A stretch of DNA of 64,000 nt from SHWB01 sp050246875 (lineage in GTDB: Bacteria; Pseudomonadota; Alphaproteobacteria; UBA6615), in assembly GCA_050246875.1 (NCBI GenBank), contig JBFWVF010000001.1, positions 372,001 to 436,000 of the forward strand, read 5' to 3'. A program made the position numbers and the translations under genes. This document shows positions 1 through 7,949 of the stretch, in pieces. Under the pieces are notes generated by a model. That model was given only the letters and a program-made list of their open reading frames with translations. It was not told where the DNA came from and did not search any database. The first letter of the stretch is position 1. Every line of letters starts with the position of its first letter.

Positions 1-1
1 C

Positions 2-544
2 TACAAGAACGCGCCGATTTCGCCGGCCCAGTACGTCGAGGCCTTCAACCGTGAGGTGAAGGGTCTGCGCGCCAAGACCGAGGTGTGGTGCCATACCTGC
101 TGGGGCAGCCCGGGCGCCCAGCGCGTCGAGCACGGCCAGCTCTCCTACCGCGACTCGCTGCCGTACTACGACCAGCTCGACGTCGACGTGCTGACCGTCG
201 AGGCCGCATCCAACAACGGCGCCGACATCGAACTGTTCGGGTTGATGATCTCGAAGGACAAGAAGGTCGCCGTCGGGGTCATCAGCCACCGCACCCTGCA
301 GGTCGAACGGCCGGAGGACGTGGCCGCCCTCATCCGCCGCTGCCTCAAGGTGATCGAGCCGGAGCGCCTGATCCTCACCTCCGACTGCGGCTTCGGCCGT
401 CAGTCGATGAGCCGCATGCACGCCTTCTACAAGATGGTCTCGCTGGTGCGCGGCACCAACATCGTCCGCCGCGAACTGGGGCTGGACGAAGTGCCGATCC
501 CGGCCACCGAGGCCAACCTGTCGATGGTGCCGCTGGCGCGCTGA
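2..544 (+). CDS. MetE-like cobalamin-independent methionine synthase family protein (5' truncated by window edge)
   Basis: Only the C-terminal 180 residues are present; the reading frame runs in from before base 1 and ends at TGA 542-544. The fragment matches the C-terminal half of the next gene almost residue for residue, so the two are recent tandem paralogs. The zinc-site elements of the MetE catalytic domain are visible: a WCHTC segment (His-X-Cys), a glutamate in VEAAS and a cysteine in TSDCGFG. MetE-family enzymes move a methyl group to a thiol using such a zinc site. Full-length MetE has about 750 residues in two domains; the complete neighbour has 392, so this is a core-MetE type protein. 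Substrate and methyl donor cannot be read from the sequence. Confidence 0.85.
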   Translation, partial: YKNAPISPAQYVEAFNREVKGLRAKTEVWCHTCWGSPGAQRVEHGQLSYRDSLPYYDQLDVDVLTVEAASNNGADIELFGLMISKDKKVAVGVISHRTLQVERPEDVAALIRRCLKVIEPERLILTSDCGFGRQSMSRMHAFYKMVSLVRGTNIVRRELGLDEVPIPATEANLSMVPLAR

Positions 545-577
545 CCGCGCCCGCTCGGGCCGATTTTCCGTGTGGGC

Positions 578-644
578 AGTGGGCTGAGCACCGGCCGCGC
601 GCCCGGTCGACGGGCGCGCTGCGGCGCATTACGGTGCTCCCACT
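578..644 (+). other. Nested inverted repeat, possible structured 5' leader of the second MetE-like gene
   Basis: Between the tandem MetE-like genes, GAGCACCG at 586-593 pairs perfectly with CGGTGCTC at 632-639, and AGTGG at 578-582 can extend the helix with CCACT at 640-644 across a GCT bulge. Inside lies a second perfect hairpin, GCGCGCCCG at 597-605 with CGGGCGCGC at 611-619 around a 5-nt loop. The element ends 44 nt before the start codon. It could be an attenuator, an RNA switch or the terminator of the upstream gene. No U-tract follows, and I could not match it to a known SAM, SAH or cobalamin riboswitch consensus by eye. Confidence 0.45.
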
Positions 645-688
645 CGCGTGAAAGCCCGCGTGCCCTAATCAAGAAGGGGAACAGAAAA

Positions 689-1867
689 ATGTTCACGGCA
701 ACGAAGGACAAAGCCCTCCTGACCACGACCACCGGCGCCCTGCCGCGCCCGTCCTGGTACACCGAGAATCTCCGCGGCGCCCCGCTGTCGACCGGCTTCT
801 CCCAGCGCGCCTACCGCGAGCAGCATTTCGACTGCCTGGCCTGTCATGTCGCCGCGCAGCACCGCGCCGGCATCGACATCATGGTCGACGGCGATACCCG
901 CCTCGATGACGACGTCGCCGGCCGCGCCTGGGTCAGTTACGTCTACGAGCGCATCGGCGGCGTCGGCGCGCCGCGCGTGCAGGTCCAGCCGGCCGCCGCC
1001 ATGCGCGACCGCGGCCCCGGCGACTTCATCTGGGAAGTGATCGAGACGCGACAGACGCCGAAGGTCGAAAGCGCCGTCGGCGAAACGACGCTGCAGCTCG
1101 ACCGCGCCTGGAAGGCCATCGCGCCGATGACCGACCGGCCGGTCAAGATCGGCACGGCCTCGGCCCAGGTCCTCGTGCACATGATCGACAACGGCTTCTA
1201 CCGCGACCGCGTCGAGTTCCTCGATGCCCTGTCGGATGCCTTCAACCGCGAGTATCACGCCCTCGCCGACGCCGGCGCGCCGATCGTGCAGGTCGAGGAG
1301 CCAGGCATCCACCAGAACATCCATGTCGAGAACCCGCCGATCACGCCGGCGCAGTACGTCGCCGCCTTCAACCGCGAGGTGAAGGGCCTGCGTGCCAAGA
1401 CCGAGGTGTGGTGCCACACCTGCTGGGGCAGCCCGGGCGCGCAGAAGATGTACGCGGCCGACGTTTCCTACGAGAAGGCCCTGCCCTGGCTCGACCAGCT
1501 CGATTGCGACGTCCTGACCTTCGAGGCGGCGACCAACGGCGGCAAGGACATACCGCTCATCGGCAAGGCCATCGGCAAGGACAAGAAGCTCGCCATCGGC
1601 GTCATCAGCCATCGCACCCTGCAGGTCGAGCGGCCCGAGGAAGTGGCGGCGATGATCCGCCTGTGCCTCAAGTCGATCGAACCTGAGCGTTTGATCCTTA
1701 CCTCCGACTGCGGCTTCGGCCGCCAGTCGATGAGCCGGATGCACGCCTTCTACAAGATGGTCTCGATGGTCCGTGGCGCCAATATCGTGCGCCGCGAACT
1801 GGGGCTGGAGGAGGCGCCGATCCCGGCGACCGACGCCAACCTGTCTATGGTACCGCTGGCCCGCTGA
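689..1867 (+). CDS. MetE-like cobalamin-independent methionine synthase family protein (complete tandem copy)
   Basis: This 392-residue protein has the single-barrel catalytic architecture of core-MetE proteins and lacks the N-terminal half of classical MetE. Expected zinc ligands are His243 and Cys245 (in WCHTCW), Glu279 (in TFEAAT) and Cys341 (in TSDCGFG). The ATG at 689 is preferred because AAGAAGGGG at 671-679 is a good ribosome site; the frame stays open further upstream but that part looks like leader. It is a close paralog of the truncated gene before it. The family transfers methyl groups to homocysteine or other thiols, in some branches without folate. The nearby MTHFR-like and PurU genes favour one-carbon metabolism, but a catabolic demethylation role is equally possible. 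Confidence 0.85.
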   Translation: MFTATKDKALLTTTTGALPRPSWYTENLRGAPLSTGFSQRAYREQHFDCLACHVAAQHRAGIDIMVDGDTRLDDDVAGRAWVSYVYERIGGVGAPRVQVQPAAAMRDRGPGDFIWEVIETRQTPKVESAVGETTLQLDRAWKAIAPMTDRPVKIGTASAQVLVHMIDNGFYRDRVEFLDALSDAFNREYHALADAGAPIVQVEEPGIHQNIHVENPPITPAQYVAAFNREVKGLRAKTEVWCHTCWGSPGAQKMYAADVSYEKALPWLDQLDCDVLTFEAATNGGKDIPLIGKAIGKDKKLAIGVISHRTLQVERPEEVAAMIRLCLKSIEPERLILTSDCGFGRQSMSRMHAFYKMVSMVRGANIVRRELGLEEAPIPATDANLSMVPLAR

Positions 1868-1893
1868 CACTTTTGCATGCGCGCCCTTGCATC

Positions 1894-1928
1894 CCGCCCC
1901 GGGAGGAGTTTGACTCGTCCCGGGGCGG
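1894..1928. repeat. Perfect 11-bp inverted repeat between the MetE-like gene and the cupin gene
   Basis: CCGCCCCGGGA at 1894-1904 is the exact reverse complement of TCCCGGGGCGG at 1918-1928, with a 13-nt loop. It sits 27 nt after the MetE-like stop and 20 nt before the cupin start. It may be a transcription terminator or an mRNA stabilising hairpin; no U-run follows on either strand, so an intrinsic terminator is not proven. Confidence 0.5.
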
Positions 1929-1947
1929 CTGAAGCGAGGATCGCGCG

Positions 1948-2292
1948 ATGGCTGAAGCGAACCGGCAGGCAGGCGGAGGGCCCCAGGGACCGGGTATCGA
2001 CAGCACGGTCCTGGGGCATGGCGAGATGCGGCTCGTCGTCTATCGCCTCGCACCCGGGGCGGAGATACCCTGGCACATGCATTCTGTCGTGAACGACTGG
2101 TACATCTGCCGCGAAGGCAGGATGCTGGTCGAGACGCGCGGGCCGGACAGCGTCACCGAGCTGGCGCCGGGCGGCATGGCCAACGTGCAGGCGCGGCGCC
2201 CGCACCGCATCCGCAACGTCGGCGGCGCACCGGCAGCCTTCGCGCTCGTGCAGGGTGTCGGGGCGTACGATTTCCATCCGCTGAAGTTCTGA
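1948..2292 (+). CDS. Small cupin-domain protein
   Basis: A 114-residue single-domain cupin. The first cupin motif is visible as WHMHS (two histidines), followed by a glutamate in LVETRG, and the second motif histidine lies in RRPHRIRN, so a metal site is plausible. A GCGAGGA element lies just upstream of the ATG. It is followed closely by an alpha/beta hydrolase on the same strand (33 nt gap), suggesting co-transcription. Cupins of this size occur as dioxygenases, isomerases or sugar- and hormone-binding proteins, so the substrate is unknown. No signal peptide is seen; cytoplasmic location is expected. Confidence 0.7.
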   Translation: MAEANRQAGGGPQGPGIDSTVLGHGEMRLVVYRLAPGAEIPWHMHSVVNDWYICREGRMLVETRGPDSVTELAPGGMANVQARRPHRIRNVGGAPAAFALVQGVGAYDFHPLKF

Positions 2293-2325
2293 TCGACGCG
2301 CGTCGCCGGGACATGGAGTGACACA

Positions 2326-3123
2326 ATGCCGGCCATACGTTCGGGCGACATCGAGTTGTGGGTCGAGGACGAAGGCAAGGGGCCCGTCGTTCTGTTCGCT
2401 ACCGGGCTCGGCGGAACCGCCGTCTACTGGACGCCGCAGGTGGCGGCCTATCTCGCCGCCGGTTACCGGGTGGTGCGATGGGACCACCGCGGCACCGGCC
2501 GCAGCACGCGCTGGAAGGGCCGATACACGGTCGAGTTGATGACGGAAGATGCGATCGCCGTGCTCGACGCGCTCGACATCGATCGCTGCCTGCTGGTCGG
2601 GCATTCGACCGGCGGGGCCATCGGCCAGGTCATGGCGCTGGCCTATCCGCGCCGCCTCGGCGCCATGGTGCTGGCCGATTCCTGGGCCGGCCCGGACGAC
2701 CATCTGCGCCTCGTGTTCGGCATCCGTGGCGATCTGCTGCGCGCCGGCGGCCCCGTGGCTTACGCGCGGATGGCGGCGATCCTGCTGTTTCCACCGCAAT
2801 ACGTCCGCGACAACGCGGCGGTCCTCGCCGCGAGCGCCGCGGCGGCGGAAAAGGATCTCCCATCCGCCGACATCCTGCAGGCGCGCATGGACATGGTCGT
2901 CGGCTATGACCGCCGCGCCGACCTCGCGCGCATCGCCACGCCGACGCTGGTCTGCTGCGCGCGCGACGACATACTGACGCCGCTCTATGCTTCGCAGGAA
3001 CTGGCGCACAACATTCCCGGCGCCGACCTGCACGTTTTCGCCGATGGCGGGCACGGAGTCACCGTGACGCGGCCGGCGGAATTCAACGCCGTCACGCTCG
3101 GCTGGCTGGCACGACATCGGTGA
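2326..3123 (+). CDS. Alpha/beta-fold hydrolase
   Basis: A 265-residue protein with the complete catalytic set of the alpha/beta hydrolase fold: the nucleophile elbow GHSTGG near residue 90, a candidate acid in CARDD near residue 210 and a histidine in DGGHG near residue 240. The oxyanion-hole region reads ATGLGGT. Overall it resembles the 3-oxoadipate enol-lactonase/RutD branch, but that similarity is too broad to name a substrate. It lies 33 nt after the cupin gene and probably shares its transcript. It ends convergent with purU, 24 nt away. Confidence 0.75.
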   Translation: MPAIRSGDIELWVEDEGKGPVVLFATGLGGTAVYWTPQVAAYLAAGYRVVRWDHRGTGRSTRWKGRYTVELMTEDAIAVLDALDIDRCLLVGHSTGGAIGQVMALAYPRRLGAMVLADSWAGPDDHLRLVFGIRGDLLRAGGPVAYARMAAILLFPPQYVRDNAAVLAASAAAAEKDLPSADILQARMDMVVGYDRRADLARIATPTLVCCARDDILTPLYASQELAHNIPGADLHVFADGGHGVTVTRPAEFNAVTLGWLARHR

Positions 3124-3147
3124 CAGAAGCGCGCGGCGACAACCTGC

Positions 3148-4050
3148 CTAGGTGAACACCACCGTCCGGTTGCCATGCATCAGGACACGGTCCTCGATGT
3201 GGCTGCGCACGGCGCGAGCCAGCACGAGGCTTTCCAGGTCACGGCCGATCGCGGCGAGCCGCTCGGGCGTGTCGGCATGCGTCACGCGCACCGTTTCCTG
3301 CTCGATGATCGGCCCCTCGTCGAGGTCCGCCGTCACATAGTGCGCCGTGGCGCCGATCAGTTTCACCCCGCGCGCGTGCGCCTGGTGATAGGGCTGGGCG
3401 CCCTTGAATCCGGGCAGGAAGGAGTGATGGATGTTGATCGCGCGGCCGGCCAGCTTGGCGCTGAGCCCGTCGGACAGGATCTGCATGTAGCGCGCGAGCA
3501 CGACGAGGTCGGCCTGCGTCTCTTCTGCCAGCGCCAGGATGCCCGCTTCCTGCTCGGCGCGATTGGCATTGCTGACCGGCATGTGGTGGAACGGTACGCC
3601 GTAAAAGGCGGCGCGCGCGGCCTGGTCGGGATGGTTCGAGGCGACGGCGACGACATCCATCGCCAGCGCCCCGATCGAGACGCGGTACAACAGGTCGTTG
3701 AGGCAGTGCCCGGCCTTCGAAACCAGCACCAGCACACGCGCCCGCGCCGCGACATCGCGGATCCGCCAGGTCATGGCGAAGCGCTGCGCGGTCGGCGCGA
3801 AGGCCGCCGTCAGCGCCTCGTGCGACGGCGCCGAGGGGCCGGCGGCGAACTCTGTCCGCAGGAAGAAATGCCCCGTCAGCGCATCGCTGAACTGGTGCGA
3901 TTCGAGGATGTTGCAGTCGAGCTGGGTCAGCAGGCCGGCGACCGCGGCGACGATGCCGAGGCGATCCGGGCAGGCGAGGCGGAGGACGTACCGACGCGTT
4001 TCCGTCGCGGCCGGCGGTGACGCGACCGGCCCGATACCGATTTCACTCAT
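3148..4050 (-). CDS. purU: Formyltetrahydrofolate deformylase
   Basis: A 300-residue protein with an N-terminal ACT domain (about residues 20-95, RYVLRLACPDRLGIVA) and a C-terminal formyl-transferase fold. The catalytic signature is present as INIHHSFLPGFKG, and the conserved Asp lies in ADLDEGP. PurU hydrolyses 10-formyl-THF to formate and THF; in E. coli the ACT region responds to methionine and glycine. It is the last gene of a three-gene minus-strand operon, six bases after the MTHFR-like gene. It therefore probably serves one-carbon disposal or folate-pool balance together with that enzyme. Length and motifs are normal for the family. Confidence 0.92.
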   Translation of the reverse strand: MSEIGIGPVASPPAATETRRYVLRLACPDRLGIVAAVAGLLTQLDCNILESHQFSDALTGHFFLRTEFAAGPSAPSHEALTAAFAPTAQRFAMTWRIRDVAARARVLVLVSKAGHCLNDLLYRVSIGALAMDVVAVASNHPDQAARAAFYGVPFHHMPVSNANRAEQEAGILALAEETQADLVVLARYMQILSDGLSAKLAGRAINIHHSFLPGFKGAQPYHQAHARGVKLIGATAHYVTADLDEGPIIEQETVRVTHADTPERLAAIGRDLESLVLARAVRSHIEDRVLMHGNRTVVFT

Positions 4051-4056
4051 GGAACG

Positions 4057-5076
4057 CTATGCCCTGGCTGCTCCGCGACGGGCCATGATACCCGACTCGG
4101 CGACCGCCTCGGCAATCGTCTCGGCGCCGCGCGGCGACATCAGGTGCACGCCCGCGATGCCCGGCACCTCGGCCAGCTCCTGCATCAGCTCGGCACAGAT
4201 ACGCACACCCTCGGCGCGCGCGTCGGTCGCCTGTTCCAGGCGCGCGATCACGCTGTCGGGCATGACCGTGCCCCACAAATTGTCGCGCATCCACACCGCC
4301 GACTTGACCGAGGCGATGGGGCCGATGCCGATCAGCACGTAGAGCTTCTCGGCGATCCCGGCATCGACGAGGCGGGCCGCCCAGCGCCTGGCAACGCCGG
4401 CGTCGAAGCAGAACTGGGTCTGGGCAAAGCGTGCCCCGGCCTCGATCTTGGCGAGGATCCCCTTGGGCTGCCAGTCCGGCTTCGGCTCGGACGGCACCTC
4501 GGCGCAGCCGATGAAGACCTGCGGCCGCCCCGCGATGGCCCGGCCCGACGGCAGCACGCCCTCGTCGCGCATGACGCGCGCGATGTTCATCAGCGCCCGG
4601 CTGTCGATGTCGTGGACGGCCTTGGTCTCCGGCTGGTCGCCACCCTTCGGGTCGTCGCCCGTCATCATCAGCACGTTGCGCACGTCGAGCGCGGCGGCCC
4701 CCAGCAGGTCGCCTTCCAGCGCGATGCGGTTGCGGTCGCGGCAGGTCATCTGCAGCACGGCGTCGATGCCGTTCTGCACCAGCAGCGCGGCACCGGCGAG
4801 GCTGCACATGGTCGCCCGCGCACCGGCGGCATCCGTGACGTTGGCGGCGTCGACCCAGCCCTTGAGCGGCGCGGCGCGGGCGACGAAGTCCCACGGATCC
4901 GCCGAGGCCGGCGGCACGATTTCGCCGGTGACGGCGAAATGGCCGGCGGCCAGCACATCGGCCAGTCGCCGCACGCCCGCCGGGTCGGCGACCTGGCGGA
5001 CGGGCGCGGCGCCGGCCGAAGCGAGACTGACGAGATTGACGGGCTTGCCGTCGCGCGACAGCGCGGCTTCGCTCAT
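4057..5076 (-). CDS. Methylenetetrahydrofolate reductase family protein (divergent, MetF-like)
   Basis: A 339-residue MTHFR-like barrel, distinct from the canonical metF at 12570-13484. The catalytic-glutamate region reads GEIVPP (FEFFPP in canonical MetF) and the substrate-binding aspartate region reads TGDDPKGG. It starts two bases after the stop of the HTH-methyltransferase gene, so translation is probably coupled, and purU follows. The family interconverts 5,10-methylene-THF and 5-methyl-THF with FAD. Beside PurU this could work in the oxidative direction, feeding methyl groups toward formate. That direction is inference from context. A second MTHFR gene in the same window argues for a specialised role. 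Confidence 0.8.
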   Translation of the reverse strand: MSEAALSRDGKPVNLVSLASAGAAPVRQVADPAGVRRLADVLAAGHFAVTGEIVPPASADPWDFVARAAPLKGWVDAANVTDAAGARATMCSLAGAALLVQNGIDAVLQMTCRDRNRIALEGDLLGAAALDVRNVLMMTGDDPKGGDQPETKAVHDIDSRALMNIARVMRDEGVLPSGRAIAGRPQVFIGCAEVPSEPKPDWQPKGILAKIEAGARFAQTQFCFDAGVARRWAARLVDAGIAEKLYVLIGIGPIASVKSAVWMRDNLWGTVMPDSVIARLEQATDARAEGVRICAELMQELAEVPGIAGVHLMSPRGAETIAEAVAESGIMARRGAARA

Positions 5077-5078
5077 GC

Positions 5079-6530
5079 TCAGTCCCGCCGCCGCGAGATG
5101 ACGAACGACTCGTCGTTGAACCACAGCCCGCCGTGGCGTTGGAGGACATCGCGCGTCGCCTCGAGCCACTGGCCGGAGGAGATGACGTCGGCCAGGCGTT
5201 CGTCCTCGATCTGGGCGACGTAGATCGCCGCGTTCCAGGCCGCGAACAGGGTCGACGTGCCGATGGCGGCGCCGATCTCGCGCGGCAGCGTGTGCATGTC
5301 GTAGCGGAAGATCGAACGACGGTCGGCATAGGCGTTGAAGTTGAGGTCGCGGCCCGCCGCCCCGAGCGCCGCCTTGGCGGACTTGAGGATGGCGTGGCGG
5401 TCGTCGGCGAAGGGATTCTCCTGCGGCCAGACGTTGCGGATCACCTCCATGCCCGGATCGCCGCCCGAGGAATGGATGCCGATCAGGCGGCCGCCCGGCG
5501 CCAGCGCCTTGGCCAGCGGCGCCACCACCTTCTCGGCCTTGAAGTCGACCGGCATGCGGGCGCGGTAGGGCTGCGAGGCGATGACGAGGTCGTAGTCGGC
5601 GCGCGCCCGGCCCGGATGCGGGATCACCTGGTCGAGCATGAAGCGGTAGTCGTCGCGGTAGAGCACCAGCACCGTCGGCCGCTCGTAGAGCGGATTGCCG
5701 GTCTTGGCGCTGCGGCGCACGTTCCAGTTCTGCGCCAGGAACGGCTGCAGCGCCGTGATCTGCTGCTCGAACTCGTGCGCCGTCGTGCCCTGCAGCGGCA
5801 CCTCGTGCCATTCGAGCGAGGCGGCGGCGGCCAGCGAGCGCGGCGTCAGCCACGGCGCCTCGGTGTAGTAGAGGTTGGTGACGACGAGCACCGTCGCCGG
5901 ATGCTCGTAGAAGCGGTCCGGCATCTTCTCCAGCGTCAGCCGGACGTCCTCGAGGCTGATTTCCTTGCCGGTGATGTAGAACGGCATCGTCGGGTAGCGC
6001 GTGTGCATCTTGCGCATCACGCGCGTCAGCACAGTGCCGTCGCCCATGCCGGCGTCGAACACGCGCAGGGCCGGCGGCTGCGGATGCAGGTGCTGCAGTT
6101 CCATGCCGACACGGTCCGCCACCACCCACTTCTCGCCGCAGGTGTGGACGAACAGCAGGTATTTCTGCCGGTTGTCGTAGAAGCGGAAGGTGCGCTCGCC
6201 CTGCTCCTCGCCCTCGGTGGGCTGGCTCGGCGCTGTGGGCAGCGTCATCGCCGCCGACGCCGCACCGGCATGGGGCACGGGCGCCGCCGTGCCGTTGCCC
6301 GGCGCGGTGGCGGTGCCGTTCGGCCGGTTGCGCAGGGGGCCTCCCGAGGGCGCGGCGATCATGTAGTCGCGCACGCGCTCGACGGTCCGGGTCGTCACGC
6401 GGCCGCCGTAGCGCAGCCTCGTGACAAGCTTGCCGTCGTTGACGGCGTGGCGGCCGAACGTCGATTCGGCCATGCCGGTGCGCCGGCAGAAGTCGCCGAT
6501 CTCGCGCAGCAGGGTTTCAGCTTCGGTCAT
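5079..6530 (-). CDS. HTH-like domain fused to a SAM-dependent methyltransferase-like domain
   Basis: A 483-residue two-part protein. Residues about 5-60 look like a small DNA-binding domain (TFGRHAVNDGKLVTRLR, then VTTRTVERVRDYM). A Pro/Ala/Gly-rich linker spans about 61-115, and the rest resembles a class I methyltransferase with a motif I-like VFDAGMGDG at 158-166. The ATG at 6530 is chosen for the GGAAA ribosome site ahead of it; ATG 6542 is an alternative and the frame is open to 6608. It heads the operon with the MTHFR-like gene and purU and is divergent from the FAD monooxygenase. I infer a regulator whose methyltransferase fold may sense SAM or SAH, but real methyltransferase activity is not excluded. 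Confidence 0.65.
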   Translation of the reverse strand: MTEAETLLREIGDFCRRTGMAESTFGRHAVNDGKLVTRLRYGGRVTTRTVERVRDYMIAAPSGGPLRNRPNGTATAPGNGTAAPVPHAGAASAAMTLPTAPSQPTEGEEQGERTFRFYDNRQKYLLFVHTCGEKWVVADRVGMELQHLHPQPPALRVFDAGMGDGTVLTRVMRKMHTRYPTMPFYITGKEISLEDVRLTLEKMPDRFYEHPATVLVVTNLYYTEAPWLTPRSLAAAASLEWHEVPLQGTTAHEFEQQITALQPFLAQNWNVRRSAKTGNPLYERPTVLVLYRDDYRFMLDQVIPHPGRARADYDLVIASQPYRARMPVDFKAEKVVAPLAKALAPGGRLIGIHSSGGDPGMEVIRNVWPQENPFADDRHAILKSAKAALGAAGRDLNFNAYADRRSIFRYDMHTLPREIGAAIGTSTLFAAWNAAIYVAQIEDERLADVISSGQWLEATRDVLQRHGGLWFNDESFVISRRRD

Positions 6531-6590
6531 TCGCGTTTCCATCGCTGTCAGCTTTTGTCGTCGTTTGGCGACAATGATGTAGGGCCACCG

Positions 6591-6654
6591 CCCACTTTTC
6601 AACCACAATTCAGCCCACTTTCTCAGTGGGATTTCTATTGGGATTTATCCCACT
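6591..6654. promoter_or_regulatory. Cluster of CCCACT/AGTGGG half-sites in the divergent promoter region
   Basis: Within 64 bases there are CCCACT at 6591-6596, CCCACT at 6614-6619, its inverse AGTGGG at 6625-6630, and CCCACT at 6649-6654 overlapping the near-palindrome TGGGATTTATCCCA at 6639-6652. The pair at 6614-6630 is a clean inverted repeat with a 5-nt spacer. The stretch is noticeably AT-richer than its surroundings and lies between the starts of the HTH-methyltransferase gene (6530, minus) and the FAD monooxygenase gene (6756, plus). It is a plausible operator array for autoregulation and control of one or both genes. Assignment to the HTH protein is inference. Confidence 0.5.
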
Positions 6655-6755
6655 ATGCCCACACCCGGCGGCGCGCCGCGCCGGGCCGCTGCCCACCGCC
6701 CCTGCCAACGGGCGCGGTTCTTGCTTCGCCGCGATGGCGGGAGCAGGAAGGCCGG

Positions 6756-7898
6756 ATGGCGATGGCACGGCATGCGGAGATAGCTGGCGGCGGCTTCGGC
6801 GGCCTCGTGGCGGCGGTGGCGCTCGCCGAGCGCGGCTGGACCGTGCGCCTCCACGAGCGGCAACCGGCCCTGCGTGCCGAGGGCTTCGGCATTGCCATCA
6901 TGCCCAATGTCGCCCGCGTGTTCCGTGCCCTCGGCCTGCACGCGCGCATCGTCCTCGGCGGCATGCGGATCGACCACTGGGACCACGAGGACGGCACGGG
7001 CCGGCGTCTCGTCCCGACCGTCGAACTCGCCGACAGCTACCGCATCTCGCGCCACCACATCATCGCCACCCTGGCGGCGCGCGCGGCACGGCTCGGCGTC
7101 GAGATCGTCACCGGTTCCACCGTCGCCGCGGCGGAGACGGACGGCATCGCGGTGCTCGCGACGGGCCGCCGGCTCGCCGCCGACCTCGTCGTCGTCGCCG
7201 ACGGCATCAACACGGCGATACCCGAGGGGCTGGGACTTCGCCGCCGCCGCAACGGCCACGGCGAGGGCGGCGTGCGCATGACCATCCCCCGCCACGCGGA
7301 CGAAATCGCCCGCGACGCCGCGCACGGCACACGCATCGTCGAGGCCTGGTCAGGGCGCCGCCGCGTGCTGTGGTGCCCGAACACCGAGGACAGCCTCTAC
7401 GCGATCCTCACCTGCCCGGCGGCGGACATGCCCGGGCGCGCAACGCCGCTCGACGTCGAGGCCTGGCGGCGCGGCTTTCCGGCCCTCGCGCCGCTGCTCG
7501 CGCGCATCCGCGACGAGACCGACTGGAGCCAGTGCCGCTGGGCCGAATTCGAGACCGTCACGCTGGCGCGCTGGTCGGCCGGCAAGGTCGCCGTCCTCGG
7601 CGACGCCGCGCATGCCATGACGCCCTATCTCGGCCAGGGCGCCGGCACGGCGATGATGAACGCCCTGTCGCTCGCCGTGCACCTCGACCGCTATCTCGAC
7701 AGCGACAGGGCGCTTGCCGCCTGGGAGGCCGCCGAGCGGCCGCACACCGAGCACACCCAGCGCTGGTCGCGCCGCTACGGCTGGACGCTCGCCATGCCCG
7801 ATCCGCTCAAGCCGCTGTGGCTGCGCGCCAAGCGCCTGCCGCCGCTCGCCCACCGCTTCGGCGCCACCGCCATGCGCGTGCCGACGGGGTGCAAATAG
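6756..7898 (+). CDS. FAD-dependent monooxygenase (PHBH-like)
   Basis: A 380-residue single-component flavoprotein hydroxylase. The N-terminal dinucleotide-binding motif reads AGGGFGG near residue 7, the DG motif reads VVADGIN near residue 150, and the GD motif reads GDAAHAMTPYLGQGA near residue 285. These three define the group that hydroxylates aromatic or related substrates with NAD(P)H and O2. The ATG at 6756 follows GCAGGAAG with 5-nt spacing; ATG 6762 is possible. It is transcribed divergently from the HTH-methyltransferase operon over an apparent operator array. Substrate is unknown. Confidence 0.82.
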   Translation: MAMARHAEIAGGGFGGLVAAVALAERGWTVRLHERQPALRAEGFGIAIMPNVARVFRALGLHARIVLGGMRIDHWDHEDGTGRRLVPTVELADSYRISRHHIIATLAARAARLGVEIVTGSTVAAAETDGIAVLATGRRLAADLVVVADGINTAIPEGLGLRRRRNGHGEGGVRMTIPRHADEIARDAAHGTRIVEAWSGRRRVLWCPNTEDSLYAILTCPAADMPGRATPLDVEAWRRGFPALAPLLARIRDETDWSQCRWAEFETVTLARWSAGKVAVLGDAAHAMTPYLGQGAGTAMMNALSLAVHLDRYLDSDRALAAWEAAERPHTEHTQRWSRRYGWTLAMPDPLKPLWLRAKRLPPLAHRFGATAMRVPTGCK

Positions 7899-7949
7899 GA
7901 TTCCTAGTCAAAGAGCCATCGTCGGCGGTCTGCGATAAGAGGAGCTAGC

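Noticed and set aside
578..644. AGTGGG/CCCACT here as the same operator as at 6591-6654
   Set aside because: The 6-mers are common in GC-rich DNA and here are part of a longer RNA-like stem, so a shared regulator is not supported.
545..688. Cobalamin, SAM-II or SAH riboswitch upstream of the MetE-like gene
   Set aside because: The expected consensus segments were not found; only an unclassified nested hairpin is present.
5133..6755. Very long open frame on the plus strand through the HTH-methyltransferase region
   Set aside because: It lies opposite a gene with clear family motifs and encodes a low-complexity Arg/Ala/Gly-rich product. It is a GC-rich antisense shadow; only its 3' part from 6756 is a real gene.
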